64,000 bases of DNA from Calliphora vicina (GCF_958450345.1 NC_088781.1:55878315-55942314), one strand, 5' to 3'; positions 21,293-33,424 are shown, numbered from the stretch's first letter. Program-made: numbers and translations. The notes: generated by a model from the letters alone, not told the origin.

Positions 21293-22376
21293 AATGTCTA
21301 AAACATACACTTAGGAAGCGTTGCAGGCAAGACATTGACATTTTCTTTTTCGCCATTATTTCAGTTCGACTTGAGCAATACCGAGTACAAAAAATCTAAA
21401 ATCTAGTAGCCCAATTTGCTCCAGTAGTTCGTTCAAATCCACTCTAGTGATTTTACTTTCCAACTCCAAACTTCTTACTGCAGAATCGTAGAACAGACTT
21501 CTATAGCTCTGTTGGATTCACTATTTTACGTCTATGACTTTTTTTGATTAGAGAATGATTGTAATTTTCACAATACTAATCGAATTTTGCTATGAAATTT
21601 TTGTGATCATATTTTGAGCTAATTTTTTTGATTTTTCATTTATAGAACGGAATTTATGAAACATTTTAAAGACTTTATAAAATGTGTATCTTGGTGATTT
21701 ACTATGAAGTTCTATCAATTTTCAAATTTTATTAACCAACTGTCTCTATTTTCCCAATTGAGTCAATGAACTGTATATAAGGAAAAACATTTTCTTACTG
21801 GTACTGTAATATTCATTCCTTATTCGTCCCTTTCTTCCTTCCTTCAGCCAGTATTACAAACTTTCCAATATTGTTTTGCCTCGAAATTAATGACATTTAG
21901 TTTATATTTTTGTTATAAACGTTGCTGTTGTTGTTGCTGTGGTATCTGTAACAATATTGTTAGTTTGTTGTTATTTTAAAAGTAGTGTTGGGTGTCTTCT
22001 CCTAGTGTTCGGTTGTTGTCTAGTAGTAATTTCTCTTAGTATTTTTCGTATTTTATTTTTTGCTGACGTTAACTTGAAAATAATTTTATCCTTTCAATTA
22101 AAGTTTCTTTTATTTTGTTGTTGTTGTTATTTTGCTCCCCATTTAAGCTTATTTCTTTACATATGATTGCTTTCTAATAGATTTTCTATAGTGTCAAGAC
22201 ATAATCGTTGGTACTCGTAATGGGCTCTGGTGATTGGCGGTGCACTGTGGGTTGGTTGTAGATGAAAAGTAACATTTGTTAACGTTGTTGGGAGTTTTTC
22301 TAAACTTTGGATTATAGTTAAGCAGTACCCCTTCCAGTATGGTTGGTATATCTTGGTGAAAACTCACACCTTGATG
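21293..22376. other. No gene recognised
   Basis: AT-rich with GTT-repeat tracts (around 21920-21950 and 22118-22135). The 75-codon frame at 21939-22166 is a by-product of these tracts. Confidence 0.6.
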
Positions 22377-22380
22377 TTAA

Positions 22381-22588
22381 CCCTCTAACTGGCAAGACCG
22401 CGGGGTATGTTTGCTTATTTTCCCCGTTATAACGGTAAATATGTGTAAAGAGACAAACAATTTACTTATTGTGATAAACATGAACGTGCACTTGTCTTTT
22501 GTTTTTTTTTAATCCAACGATTTTTCTTTTTTTTTCAAACAATAACCTGGTTTTTTTTTGTTCAAAATAAAATTGGCCGGTTAGAGGG
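22381..22588. mobile_element. piggyBac-like MITE (208 bp)
   Basis: The left end CCCTCTAACTGGCAAG and right end TTGGCCGGTTAGAGGG are inverted repeats with one or two mismatches. The left flank is TTAA (22377-22380) and the right flank TTAT, a TTAA with one change. CCCT starts with TTAA targets are typical of piggyBac. Non-coding. Confidence 0.75.
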
Positions 22589-23255
22589 TTATGCTCCAAA
22601 GGTAAATATGTAGCGAAAACGGGGCTTTAGGGTTAAACGGGCCTCGGCTGAACGCTTATTAATTTAAAGTCGCATAGATGATCTACAGCTATTTAATTGC
22701 GAAATTCAAAATTCAATGGAAGCGAATCCCCCTTCCTCAATTCTTTAAACAGTATTAAAATACTTTGTAACAATGAACCTTTATTATTAGCAGAATTTTA
22801 CAAATATTATGCACCCTAAACAATTTCTTTCATATTTTACTTTTTTTAACATTTAATACTTTGTATCTGAACGTTTATTTCCTTATATATTCCTTTCATG
22901 TCATATTTCTTTCAAATGTTCTAAAATCTTTTCCATATTTTTTAATTTCTTTCCCACTGTTTTTTATTTAACAAAACCAAACAACTTTCAAAAACGGCTC
23001 TGTAAAAGTTTAAATTGAATATTTTTTAAATAAAGTAAAAAAATCAAATTATGGAATGTATTTTAATTGAAAAATTAGTTTTTATCAAGAAAAAGTGATG
23101 ATTATGAAGTTTGTTTAACATTTAATTATAAATTTAATTGAACGATGAATAACAAAAGTTTGTATGGCAGGTGAAGCCATTATAAGTATTCAATTCGATG
23201 TTTACGATTTCATGTTTAAACTTATTATTGAAATGACTATTAATTATTAATAATT

Positions 23256-23303
23256 AACTACTCACAAAAATTAATTATTAATAATTAATTTTTGTGAGTA
23301 GTT
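23256..23303. repeat. Perfect 48-bp palindrome
   Basis: AACTACTCACAAAAATTAAT runs into a self-complementary TTATTAATAA-type centre and mirrors out to ...TTTTTGTGAGTAGTT, with no spacer and no mismatch. It could be the remnant of a miniature element or a cruciform-forming site. Confidence 0.75.
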
Positions 23304-23566
23304 TAATTGGAACCGATTACGGCCTATTGGCTAGGATTCTGTAACTGAATGAATAAAATAAAAAAATAAAAATAATTAGTATTTGATAGTTTGTTATTTT
23401 AAATGTGTAAAAGGACGGACAAATTGAAAAAACGAAAAAAAAAATTTTTTTAAAAATTTTAAAAAAACAATTCATAAAATTTTTTGTCCAAAAAATGAAA
23501 AAAACTCCAAAAAAATAAATTTTGTTTACCTAAAAATATTAAAAAATTTTATTTTGAAGTATAATT

Positions 23567-23620
23567 TGGTGAAGGGTATATAAGATTCAGCACAGCCGAA
23601 TATAGCTCTCTTACTTGTTT
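23567..23620 (-). repeat. Short palindromic tip of the GGGTATA repeat family
   Basis: GGTGAAGGGTATATAAGATT then CAGCACAGCCGAATATAGCT and CTTACTTGTT, the reverse complement of the family start at 29485. Confidence 0.55.
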
Positions 23621-23795
23621 AAAATCAAATTGTATTCTAGAATACTTTGGCTAAATAGTAAGCTGTTCTAGTTTTCAAATCAGATATCAGTTCATTTAGT
23701 CTTCCTTAATTTGAAGATAAGGAACCAAACGCTTTGTAACTCTCTGAATTACAAAAGCTTTGTAATGTTTCCACTATTAATCCAAAATATCGTGC

Positions 23796-23853
23796 CACCT
23801 TACAAGTGACAGAGAAGAAAAGAGGTAGTTCTTCTCTGTCACTTGTAAGATGG
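23796..23853. other. 58-nt hairpin with perfect 21-bp stem
   Basis: CTTACAAGTGACAGAGAAGA(A) pairs perfectly with TTCTTCTCTGTCACTTGTAAG across a 9-nt loop (AAGAGGTAG). The stem extends to 25 bp with one mismatch (CCAC/ATGG). It is shorter than a typical pre-miRNA. Confidence 0.55.
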
Positions 23854-24957
23854 TTCGTAGAGGTACCGAGAGTATTAGTAGTTAGAGAGTACAAATCGTA
23901 TATAAGGGTTGATTACAGTCATATTAATCATAGGGACATCAAAAGTTCCTAACAGGACGCCTATTATTGGGGGATTGTAAACATAAATGTTAAAGTAGGA
24001 ATCCAAATACAAGGTGAAGACCAATACCGACAAGATATTGCCAAAAAATATTTCGATTGCTATATGATGAGTCGCAGAACAAAACGTACTTTTTCGCATT
24101 TTTTCATATTTGGGTTTTTATAATATTTGGGTTGAAATCTTCTAGAAACAAATAAGTAACACTAGTACAAAACGAAAAAAAAAAATTTATTTAATTTCAA
24201 TGTGTAATTTGTTTATATATTAGATCAGGATTAAAAACATTAATTTAAAATATTATCGTTAAAAAACGCATAATTTTATATCAAACATCCTTAACATTTC
24301 ATGTGGTGATTTATGGCAGTTAGATGTATCTATTGATAAGTAAGAAACTTGTTACCATTTCCAGGTTCATGCAGTTTTTTAAGGGAGCGAAATAAATAAA
24401 TCTCATTTTCCCAAAAATTTGAAATGCACGAATTCTGCGGTTCCTCATATATATTTAGCAGTTGTAGACAATTACCTTAAGTAAAAGGACAAAGAAGAGT
24501 GGTAGTCTATGGGAGTCAGAGGGTGATATACATATATAGTTCAGGAAACGAAATGTTCTCGAGTAGATGATGATATACTTACGATATACATATAAAGTAT
24601 AATTTAATATAAAAGTAAATTACTTTAAGTCGAAGTTCATTTTAGACAAGCTATTGTGAATATTTAGGCAGCGATAAAGAAGAGTCGAAGTTTGACAGAC
24701 GTTCATAAATCGTCGAAAATGAGAAATGTGCTCAATTCACCAGGCAAAGAGATAGAGCAGAAATATCTTACCACTCATGTGATTCAGTAAAACCAGATCC
24801 ATTAGAAGAGGCCGGGCTCTCAATCGGAAATTATTTCGCAATTTTAACCAACACGAAATGAGTTGGGCGATGCGCTGCCGCATTTTATAAACCAGGTGGA
24901 CTTTCACGATCTGGTGTATGACAGAAATATTGGGTGTATGATAGATGGCGTATCTAT

Positions 24958-25755
24958 TAGGGTATTCAATTAATCGGGTTTCTGGTTTAATCGGTTAATC
25001 GAGCAAATAATTAATCGGGGTTTAGATTTAATCGGTTAATTTTAAATTATTCGATTAACCGAATAATTTCTATTTAAATGTTAAACTGAAACTAAATCAC
25101 GAATTTTGTGAATTGAAGTATTTTATTAATAAAAAGAACAAAAACATAAAAAATAAACAAAACATAACCATTCAACCAAAAAGTAAATAATTTTCTTTAG
25201 TTTTAATAAAACTCGATTTGGAAAAACTCCCACGCTGATTGTAGATATTGGAGAAATCGAAAGTAAAACAAGATATAGAATATTCAATTTGTCAGTTATT
25301 TTTTTAGTTTTTTCTAAGCATATAAAATCCACCATTATACCATTGAAGTCCTTTTTGGACTTTTTAGATTTTAAATACTTTTAATAATTTCGATAAGTTC
25401 TGATAAAAACTCGTTTCAGTAGTGTCTCCAGTTTCGTCTATTATCATGTTCTCATCCGACAATTACATGTAAATTAAATATATCAGTTATTATACTCACT
25501 AAACATATTTCTTGAATGTTCGAAAAAATATGTAATTTTACTTTGACATTTGTATTTGAATTAAAATGTAAAATTAAAAACAAACAAAAATATGTTAAAG
25601 TGCAAAAAAAAAATAAATTTCGGTTAATCGGTTAACCGACACAAATTAATCGGTTTATTCGTTATTTGAAAATTGGCAATTTTGAATTATTCGAACAGTT
25701 AACCGACCAAAATTAATCGGTTAACCGATTAACGGTTAATCGATTGAATACCCTA
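24958..25755. mobile_element. Non-autonomous hAT element (798 bp) with 8-bp target duplication
   Basis: The left end TAGGGTATTCAATTAATCGG and right end CGATTGAATACCCTA are inverted repeats, flanked on both sides by GTATCTAT (24950-24957 and 25756-25763), the 8-bp duplication typical of hAT. AATCGGTTAA motifs are clustered just inside both ends, as transposase-binding subterminal repeats usually are. A minus-strand 69-codon frame (25126-25335) might be a very worn transposase C-terminus, but I cannot support that. Confidence 0.85.
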
Positions 25756-25887
25756 GTATCTATTGAACGCGGTTTTTGTTCTTAATAACTTATATGTCAT
25801 TTTGAAGGGTATATATCTGTCATTTATTCTCACAAAATTTTTGAATATTACAGTGTAAGCAACAACATTTTTTTTTTTGTTTTGAAA

Positions 25888-26939
25888 ATGTCGAATTTGA
25901 TGCCAACAAAGAGGCATATGCGGGAAGTTTTGCTTTACTTCTTTAATTTAAAAAAAAATTACCGCTGAAGCACACCGATTGCTCACCAAAGTATATGGTG
26001 AATGTGTTCCATCGTTTTCAACGTGCAAGAGATGGTATGTTCGGTTCAGAAGTGGTGATTTTGACACGGAAGACAAAGATCTCCCAGACCAGTCACACAA
26101 GTTTGAAGACCAAGAATTGGAGGCATTACTCAATGAAGATTGTTGTCAAACTCAACAAGAGCTTGCAAAATAATTGAGAGCTACTCAAGCAGCAATTCAA
26201 AACGTTTGCGAGCAGCAGGATTCACCCTAAAGCTGTGACATTGGGTAAAATACGAATCGTAGCTGAGAGACCTTGAAAGAAGATTTTGTATGTCTGAAAT
26301 GCTGTTTGAACGCTATAAATGCAAATAATTTTTACACCGAATCACTACTTGCGGTGAAAAATGGATTCATTACGATAATCCGAAGCATAAGAGAACGTAT
26401 GTGATGCCCAGCCAACCAGTCGAATCGACACCAAAGCGAAATATCCATGGCGATAATGTAATTCTTTGTATTTTGTGGGATCAAAAGGGTCCTATCTATT
26501 ATGAGCTGCTGAAATCTGGCCAGACCATCAGAGGGAACCTGTATCGAACGCGTTTGAAGAGAGCATCGGCCGAAAAACTCCCAGAATATGCGACCAGACA
26601 CGAAACAATAATATTCCATCATGACAACGCTTGGCCAAATGTTACAATACCTGTTAAAAACTATTTAGAAATAAGTGGTTGGGAAGTTTTGCTACACCCG
26701 CCTTATAGTCCAGAACTTGCCCGTCCGACTTCTATTTGTTTCGATCGATTCAGAAAGCTCTCTCTGTGATACGCTTCACTTCAGAACAGAGTATCCGAAA
26801 AGAGCTTGATACGTTATTGCCATCAAAATATGAACAGTATTTTCGGCTCGGAATCCATATGTTGCCAAAATGTATATTGTACAAATGTTTCAAAATAAAA
26901 GCTAACCATTTTAAAAAATCTCGCAGTTTTAGACATACA
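25888..26939 (+). pseudogene. mariner transposase, most complete copy (C)
   Basis: From ATG at 25888 (MSNLMPTKRHMREVLLYFF) nearly the whole transposase can be followed: HTH with RFRSGDFDTEDKDLPDQ, linker WVxYELKLRDLERR, then catalytic pieces. It belongs to the Mos1/mauritiana-like DD34D mariners. Inactivating changes are visible. A stop lies near 26171. The first catalytic block reads TTCGEKWIHYDNP with the Asp of GDEKW lost. The second, FHHDNAW, keeps its Asp. At YSPELARPTS a one-base loss shifts the frame before the third Asp. A 3' inverted repeat remnant (CTCGCAGTTTTAGACATACAC) ends at 26939. GGGTATATATCTGTCATTTA near 25807 may be a worn 5' repeat. Full-length mariner is about 1.3 kb and 345 residues. 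Confidence 0.85.
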
Positions 26940-27445
26940 CTGTCTCAAACAATTGTCCGTACCCCATACAGTTGAAAATATATTTGATTATATTTTGAAA
27001 AATAATTATCCGATTCGAATAAAGTAAATGTTTTTTAAAAGTCCAACTGGTGATTATTAAAACTGCCAATTAATAGTAAATTAAAAATAGGTTCACATTT
27101 ATTTTTAACAAAAAAATTAAAAATAGTTCAAAATATTAACTCAAAAAATTGTCCGTACCCTATAAATAAATTTGCATATGTATTTACAAAATGCAAATTA
27201 TGATGATGTATGATGTCCTTAATATTGAATATGGTGTCCTTTATCAGCAATTACGTCTCTTAAGTGATTTTTCACCGATAAAGCCAGTTTTTCTGAAGTT
27301 CCTCTACCAATATTCCACCATTCTTGAACGTTTGGGATGTTTGCTTCAAAGATCTTCATTACACCGACTACAAATGGCTGCCTCGTATCCGCCATCAGCT
27401 TGGGCAGAGTAGCATTTTGAGTAAATTTTGTTCGTCCACTCGAAG
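26938..27445 (-). pseudogene. Tc1-like transposon 3' part
   Basis: The left boundary begins TGTCTCAAACAATTGTCCGT and a second AATTGTCCGTACCCTA lies at 27147, the paired-motif layout of some Tc1/Tc3-like ends. On the minus strand a frame in 27190-27430 reads NVQEWWNIGRGTSEKLALSV then KNHLRDVIADKGHHIQY, resembling the C-terminal helix and the (A)VIxxKGxHTxY ending of Tc1 transposases. No catalytic Asp is included. It abuts the mariner at 26939. Family assignment is tentative. Confidence 0.4.
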
Positions 27446-28065
27446 TTAACAGTGCAGTTATGGTGGACTTGAAAAAACAAATATATCAATTAAAAATGTT
27501 GGTTAAAACGTTTGAAAACATTTTCCATATACTTACATCACATCTCTTTCATTATTTCGATTAATTACGCAAAAAAAACTTTTGGAAAAAAAATCTGTTT
27601 ATCTTTGTGTGCACTTTTAATTTAATAAATTTTTCGTTATTTTCTTTTAATTTTTAAAATAATTGATTGGAGAAAACAAAAAAAAAAAAAAGAAGAAAAG
27701 TGCTGTTGTTATGTGGTTTCGAAACCCAACACGAGTACATCACTGTTTGAAGTAATTTTCTTTTGTTGTTTTTGTTCATTTTGTGATTAAACGAATATTG
27801 GTTGGTGAATGAATGAAAACTCACTCGTATTTTGTATAAGCGAAAATCAGCTTAGGGGCTCATTATCCACGTTTATAAATAATGAACAAAATAACAAACA
27901 TATAACAACAACAAAAAGGAGAATTATGAAAAAAAAGTAACAAAAAAATATATTTTTAATTAATTTTTTAACACACCAAAAATAAAGGAAAAATTAAAAC
28001 CAACTAACAATAACATGGAAAAAAAATGGTACGCGAAACAAATGGAAAAAAGTCAAAAGGGAAGT
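27446..28065. other. No gene recognised
   Basis: AT-rich with long A runs (27676-27700). No inverted ends or domain-bearing frame. Confidence 0.6.
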
Positions 28066-28710
28066 AGGGTGGTTGCCCAGTAGATTTACAAGTAGTCAAT
28101 GCATCCCTGGAGACAGTAATTGTCCCGTGGCTGACTTTTATTTACATATTTTGGGACATTTGAGAGAGAGAAGTCAATTGGTTACTTTAAACATCCCAGG
28201 TAATCTAGAGTGAAGTCAATTGCTATTTCAGTGTCTCTAGGTAATCTAGAGTGTAGTCACTTTAATTGTTTATTTTGTACTGCTTGTCACTTCGTCACTT
28301 TAGTGCCTCTAAGTAATCTAGAGTGTAGTCACTTTAAACTTGTATTTTGTACTGCATTTTAAAAAGTAATCTATTGAAGAGTAGACGGAGGAAATTTTGT
28401 TTACAAGCAATCGGTTATTGGAATGTTTAGGTCTTTTTAAATGACTATTTGAGGTCAATTAGCACCCGTACATGTTAAAATAACTTGTTATGTAGCTGAG
28501 CAAGTGACGAGTTACGTAGATTCAATCCAATGCATTGACTACTACAGACTAGCTATTTGTAATCTGTGTGGGATCAATTGAACCCCTGCGCATGTTAAAC
28601 AACTAGTCGCGTAGCTAATTATGTAACTAGTGGTCATCATAAAAGGTAGGTAATATCACCAGTTCGGGACTGTCACCCAGAACTGCTGGGTGGTGCTTCA
28701 ATTTGGATGG
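28066..28710. repeat. Complex repeat with internal direct copies
   Basis: GGTAATCTAGAGTG(T/A)AGTCA occurs three times (near 28199, 28241 and 28313). Further right, TCAATTAGCACCCGTACATG (28456) and TCAATTGAACCCCTGCGCAT (28573) head two diverged roughly 115-bp direct copies. AGTAGTCAATGCATCC (28091) is inverted relative to CCAATGCATTGACTACT (28528). It ends around CACCCAGAACTGCTGGGTGGTGC. A dispersed non-coding element is likely; class unknown. Confidence 0.5.
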
Positions 28711-29484
28711 ATGTTGCAGCACGCGAAATATTATTTTATAATTTCCTGGATATTTAAGTTTAACAGAAGAAAAAAAAACAACTTTTTTGGTGTTTTTGAT
28801 AAAAAGATGAAAAAAACTTGTTTTGAAAAATTCATTTACTTTGATAATTACTTTTTTTACATGTATTTCTTTTAATTTGTTGTTGGTTTTACTGGCAAAA
28901 GAAAAGGGATGAAGGTGTTTTACTTAGTTTATCAGGTGTAATGCACCCACACACACTCTCTTCTCAAACATTTACCCAAAATAGATGTTATTCTTTCTTT
29001 TGCCAAAGATTTAATTATTTTGTGGCCCATTCAATATGGTTTTGAGAGCAGAAGGAGAAAAAAAATTGAAACAAAAACAGGCACCAACCATCTTTAAACT
29101 CATTAATTGATTTTGGTTTATTTGAAAAGGGATTTATTTTCTTTTACAATTTTACTTTTTGTTGTTCTTTTGAGTTTCTTTTGAGTTTCTTATTAAACCG
29201 CATAAACAACTTTGGTAAACAGAAATGTGAAACCTTTGAATGCTGGAAAATTCATTTGAAGACGTTGGTAATAAAAATTTGAAGGCTGTTCGAATAATCA
29301 TTAAGGAAAACACATTAAAATTAATGTCCAATTGTATGGATCTTTTCTTACAGCTAAAATCTTTTCGTTCGATATTCGACAATGATGATAAAAACCTTTT
29401 CCAATCAAATATCTTTAACAAATATGTTGGGTAATTTTACAATTTTGAAATTTAGCGGATCTTTTATAATGAACCATCAGCAAA
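28711..29484. other. No gene recognised
   Basis: AT-rich. The 89-codon minus frame at 29152-29421 overlaps plus-strand frames and shows no known motif. Confidence 0.55.
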
Positions 29485-29770
29485 AACAAGTAAGAGTACT
29501 ATATTCGGCCGTGCCGAATCTTAAATACCCCCCACCTAAATATGATAGTATAACAACTGAAATAATATAACAATTGTTAGTAAGACTAGTTACGCAGAAG
29601 ATATTTTATTTCAAATGTACAAACAATTGTATATAATTCAGCAATTTATAACTGAAATTCTTATTAGAACGTATGAAATTTAACAATTTATATACTTAAT
29701 AATTAGTTAATACGTTTGGATCAACATTTTTCCCTTTTAAACTTAAGTGAAGAAGCAGAGTATAAAAAAA
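29485..29770 (+). repeat. 5' start of the large GGGTATA-family element
   Basis: Begins AACAAGTAAGAGTACTATAT, then the palindrome ATTCGGCCGTGCCGAAT and TAAATACCCCCCACC, then an AT-rich leader to 29770, where the monomer array begins. The CCCCCCACC here is the inverse of the closing GGTGGTGGAGGG, so the family has short inverted ends. Confidence 0.6.
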
Positions 29771-31606
29771 GGGTATACGAATATATTTAGACAAATTTCA
29801 AAATATTTGGTTGTGGGAGCTATGACCTATTATGATTCGATTGTCATAAAATATTTTTACATGATTTTTATGTATTTATATGAGAGCTGTGGCCAATTAT
29901 GGACCAATATTCACAAAATTCAGTATTATGATTTTTGAATACAAATTACTGATCTGTGTACTATTTTGGTTTAATATATGGATGCTATGACCTATTATGT
30001 ATCCTAAGTATTTAAGGGCTATTTTTGTAGAATTTCATATAAACAACGCTATTAACAAGAGTGGACCTTATATGGGAGCTATGCCGAATTATGGACCAAT
30101 ATTTAAAAAATCTTGTAGTACGATTCTTGTATATAAATTACTGATCGGTATAAAATTTTGGTTCAGTATAGATTTTTATGGATATTTGTGCAGGTTAATG
30201 TGTTTTCCTGAAGTGGTTCTTATATGGAGGTTATGACCAATTATGGGCCTATCATCATAAATTTTGGTACATCGATTTTTGTATATATTGAATAAATTTG
30301 TTTTGAATTTCAACCTGATAACTATATTTGTATGAAATTTATGAGATTTTCCGGAGTGGACCATATATGTGAGCTATGGTTAAATATGGACCGATATTCA
30401 CAAAATCCAGAAGTATGATTACTGGATTCAAATTACTGGATCTGTGCGTAATTTCATTTTGATATCGATATGTTTTTAATACTTTTTAAGGTTAATATCT
30501 TTTTTCGGAAATGGGCCTTATAGGGGAGCTATGACCAATTATCTGCATAAAATTTGGTACAGTGATATCTATATATATGAGTATAATTTTTGTCGAATTT
30601 TAGCATGATAAATGTATTTATAAGAGATTTATGAGAACTTAACTGATTTTTGGAAATGGACCTTATATGGGAGCTATGGTCAAATATGGACCGATATTCA
30701 CAAAATCCAATATTATGATTTCTAAATATAAATTACGGATCTGTGTGAAATTTTGTTTTGATATTGATATTTTTTAGATATTTATGTAGGTTATTGTGTT
30801 TTTCGGAAGTGGTCCTTATATGGGAGCTATAACCAATTATCGGCCGATCTTCATAGAATTAGGTACAGCGATTTTGGTATATATGGGGATTATTTATATC
30901 GAATTTCAACTTGATAGCGATATTTATAAGACATTTATGCTTATTTAAGAGATTTTCGGAAGTGTACTTTATATGGGGGCCATGGTCAAATATGGGCCGA
31001 TCCACGAAAAATTTTGTAATATAATTTATTTTACCACGAAACTTATTTTTGCTGAATTTTATGTGGATATTCCTATTCTGTAGGCATTTATAGACCATAG
31101 AACCATATTTCGAGAAAAAATTTGTATGGGGGCTAGGAGAAATCATGGACCGATTCTTATAATTTTCACCAGAGTTACTCCGTTTATCATAAAAGTAACG
31201 AGTGCAAAATTTTATGATATTAGCTGCAATATATTTACAAAAAATGTCCAAAAATATGTGAAAATTATCAATTTTTTTTTGAGGTTGTCCCACATTTTCA
31301 TTCATAACTTTGGTTCCACTGTACCGATTTCGCTGATTTTCAATACCAAACTGCTTAGGACAATACTAAACATTTTTCTTGCAACTCTACTAAGTTTGTT
31401 TGCGTATTTTGAACGTGAGCGTGTTTTACAAAGACGGACAGACGGACAGACAGACGGACATGGCTCAATCGACTTAGAATTTCATAAGGATCAATAATAT
31501 ATATACTTTGTTGAGTCTCAGATGAATATTTCTCAATGTTACACACGGAATGACAAACTTATATATACCCTCATTCACCACTTATGGTGGTGGAGGGTAT
31601 AAAAAA
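29771..31606 (+). repeat. Tandem unit 1 (1836 bp) of ~150-bp degenerate monomers
   Basis: TATATGGGAGCTATGGTCAA-type motifs recur at 30069, 30221, 30364, 30519, 30664, 30817, 30970 and about 31123, that is every 143-155 bp. Less regular copies sit at 29811, 29877 and 29975. Each is followed by ATTATGGACCGAT-like text. The unit then ends with a PCR-like conserved tail: GACAGACGGACAGACAGACG, TCATAAGGATCAATAATATA, and CCACTTATGGTGGTGGAGGG. Open frames on both strands (for example 30859-31305 minus) are repeat by-products. Confidence 0.8.
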
Positions 31607-33424
31607 GGGTATACGAATATATTTAGACAAATTTCAAAATATTTGGTTGTGGGAGCTATGACCTATTATGATTCGATTGTCATAAAATATTTTTACATGA
31701 TTTTTATGTATTTATATGAGAGCTGTGGCCAATTATGGACCAATATTCACAAAATTCAGTATTATGATTTTTGAATACAAATTACTGATCTGTGTACTAT
31801 TTTGGTTTAATATATGGATGCTATGACCTATTATGTATCCTAAGTATTTAAGGGCTATTTTTGTAGAATTTCATATAAACAACGCTATTAACAAGAGTGG
31901 ACATTATATGGGAGCTAGGCCAAATTATGGACCAATATTTAAAAAATCTTGTAGTACGATTCTTGGATATAAATTACTGATCGGTATAAAATTTTGGTTC
32001 AGTATAGATTTTTATGGATATTTGTGCAGGTTAATGTGTTTTCCTGAAGTGGTTCTTATATGGATGCTATGACCAATTATGGGCCTATCATCATAAATTT
32101 TGGTACATCGATTTTTGTATATATTGAATAAATTTTTTTTTGAATTTCAACATGATAACTATATTTGTATGAAATTTATGAGATTTTCCGGAGTGGAACT
32201 TATATGGGAGCTGTAGTTAAATATGAACCGATATTCACAAAATCCAGAAGTATGATTACTGGTTACAAATTACTGATCTGTGCGTAATTTCATTTTGATA
32301 TCGATATGTTTTTAATATTTTTTAAGGTTAATATTTTTTTTTTTGGAAATGGGCCTTATAGGGGAGCTATGAAAAATTATCGGCCAATCTGCATAAAATT
32401 TGGTACAGTGATGTCTATATATATGAGTATAATTTTTGTCGAATTTTAGCATTATAAATGTATTTATATGAGATTTATGAGTACTTAACTGATTTTTGGA
32501 AGTGGACCTTATATGGGAGCTATGGTCAAATATGGACCGATATTCACAAAATCCAGTAGTATGATTTCTAAATATAAACTACGGATGTGTGTGAAATTTT
32601 GTTTTGATATTGATATTGTTTAGATATTTATGTAGGTTATTGTGTTTTTCGGAAGTGGTCCTTATATGGGAGCTATAACCAATTATCGGCCGATCTTCAT
32701 AGAATTAGGTACAGCGATTTTGGTATATATGGGGATTATTTGTAAGACATTTATAAGACATTTATGCTTATTTAAGAGATTTTCGGAAGTGTACTTTATA
32801 TGAGGGCTATGGTCAAATATGGCCGATCGACGAAAAATTTTGTAATATAATTTTTTTTTACCACAAAACTTATTTTTGCTGAATTTTATATGGATATTCC
32901 TATTCTGTAGGCATTTATAGACCATAGAACCATATTTCGGGAAGTAATTTGTATGGGGGCTAGGAGAAATCATGGACCGATTCTTATAATTTTCACCAGA
33001 GTTACTCCTTTTATCATAAAAGTAACGAGTGCAAAATTGTATGATATTAGCTGCAATATATTTACAAAAAACATCCAAAAATATGTGAAAATTATCAATT
33101 TTTTTTTGAGGTTGTCCCACATTTTAATTCATAACTTTGGTTCCACTGTACCGATTTCGCTGATTTTCAATAAGAAACTGCTTAGGACAGTAATAAACAT
33201 TTTTCTTGCAAATCTACTATGTTTCTTTGCGTATTTTGGACGTGAGCGTGTTTTACAGAGACGGACAGACAGACGGACATGGCTCAATCGATTTAGAATT
33301 TCATAAGGATCAATAATATATATATACTTTGTTAGGTCTCATATGAATATTTCTCAATGTTACACACGGAATGACAAACTTATATATACCCTCATTCACC
33401 ACTTATGGTGGTGGAGGGTATAAA
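31607..33424 (+). repeat. Tandem unit 2 (1818 bp), near-identical to unit 1
   Basis: Starts with the same GGGTATACGAATATATTTAG as 29771 and stays collinear to GGTGGTGGAGGGTATAAAAA at 33424, with scattered substitutions and a few small deletions (one of roughly 30 bp near 32745). The junction AGGGTATAAAAAAGGGTATAC offers GGGTATA microhomology, which suggests unequal exchange between element start and end. Confidence 0.85.

Larger units (their letters stand above)
22593..24949. other. No gene recognised
   Basis: AT-rich stretch with poly(A)/(T) tracts (23420-23560). It contains the palindrome at 23256, the short repeat tip at 23567 and the hairpin at 23796, listed separately. No domain-bearing frame. 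Confidence 0.6.

Noticed and set aside
25126..25335. hAT transposase C-terminus inside the 798-bp element
   Set aside because: SISPISTISVGVFPN only loosely recalls the SxxSERVFS block; too weak to annotate.
30859..31497. 123-148-codon open frames on both strands
   Set aside because: They fall in the monomeric repeat, are mirrored in the second tandem unit at 32683-33306 with shifted ends, and match no domain.
29771..33424. CRISPR-like array
   Set aside because: Repeats are about 150 bp and degenerate with no unique spacers, in an evident insect genome.
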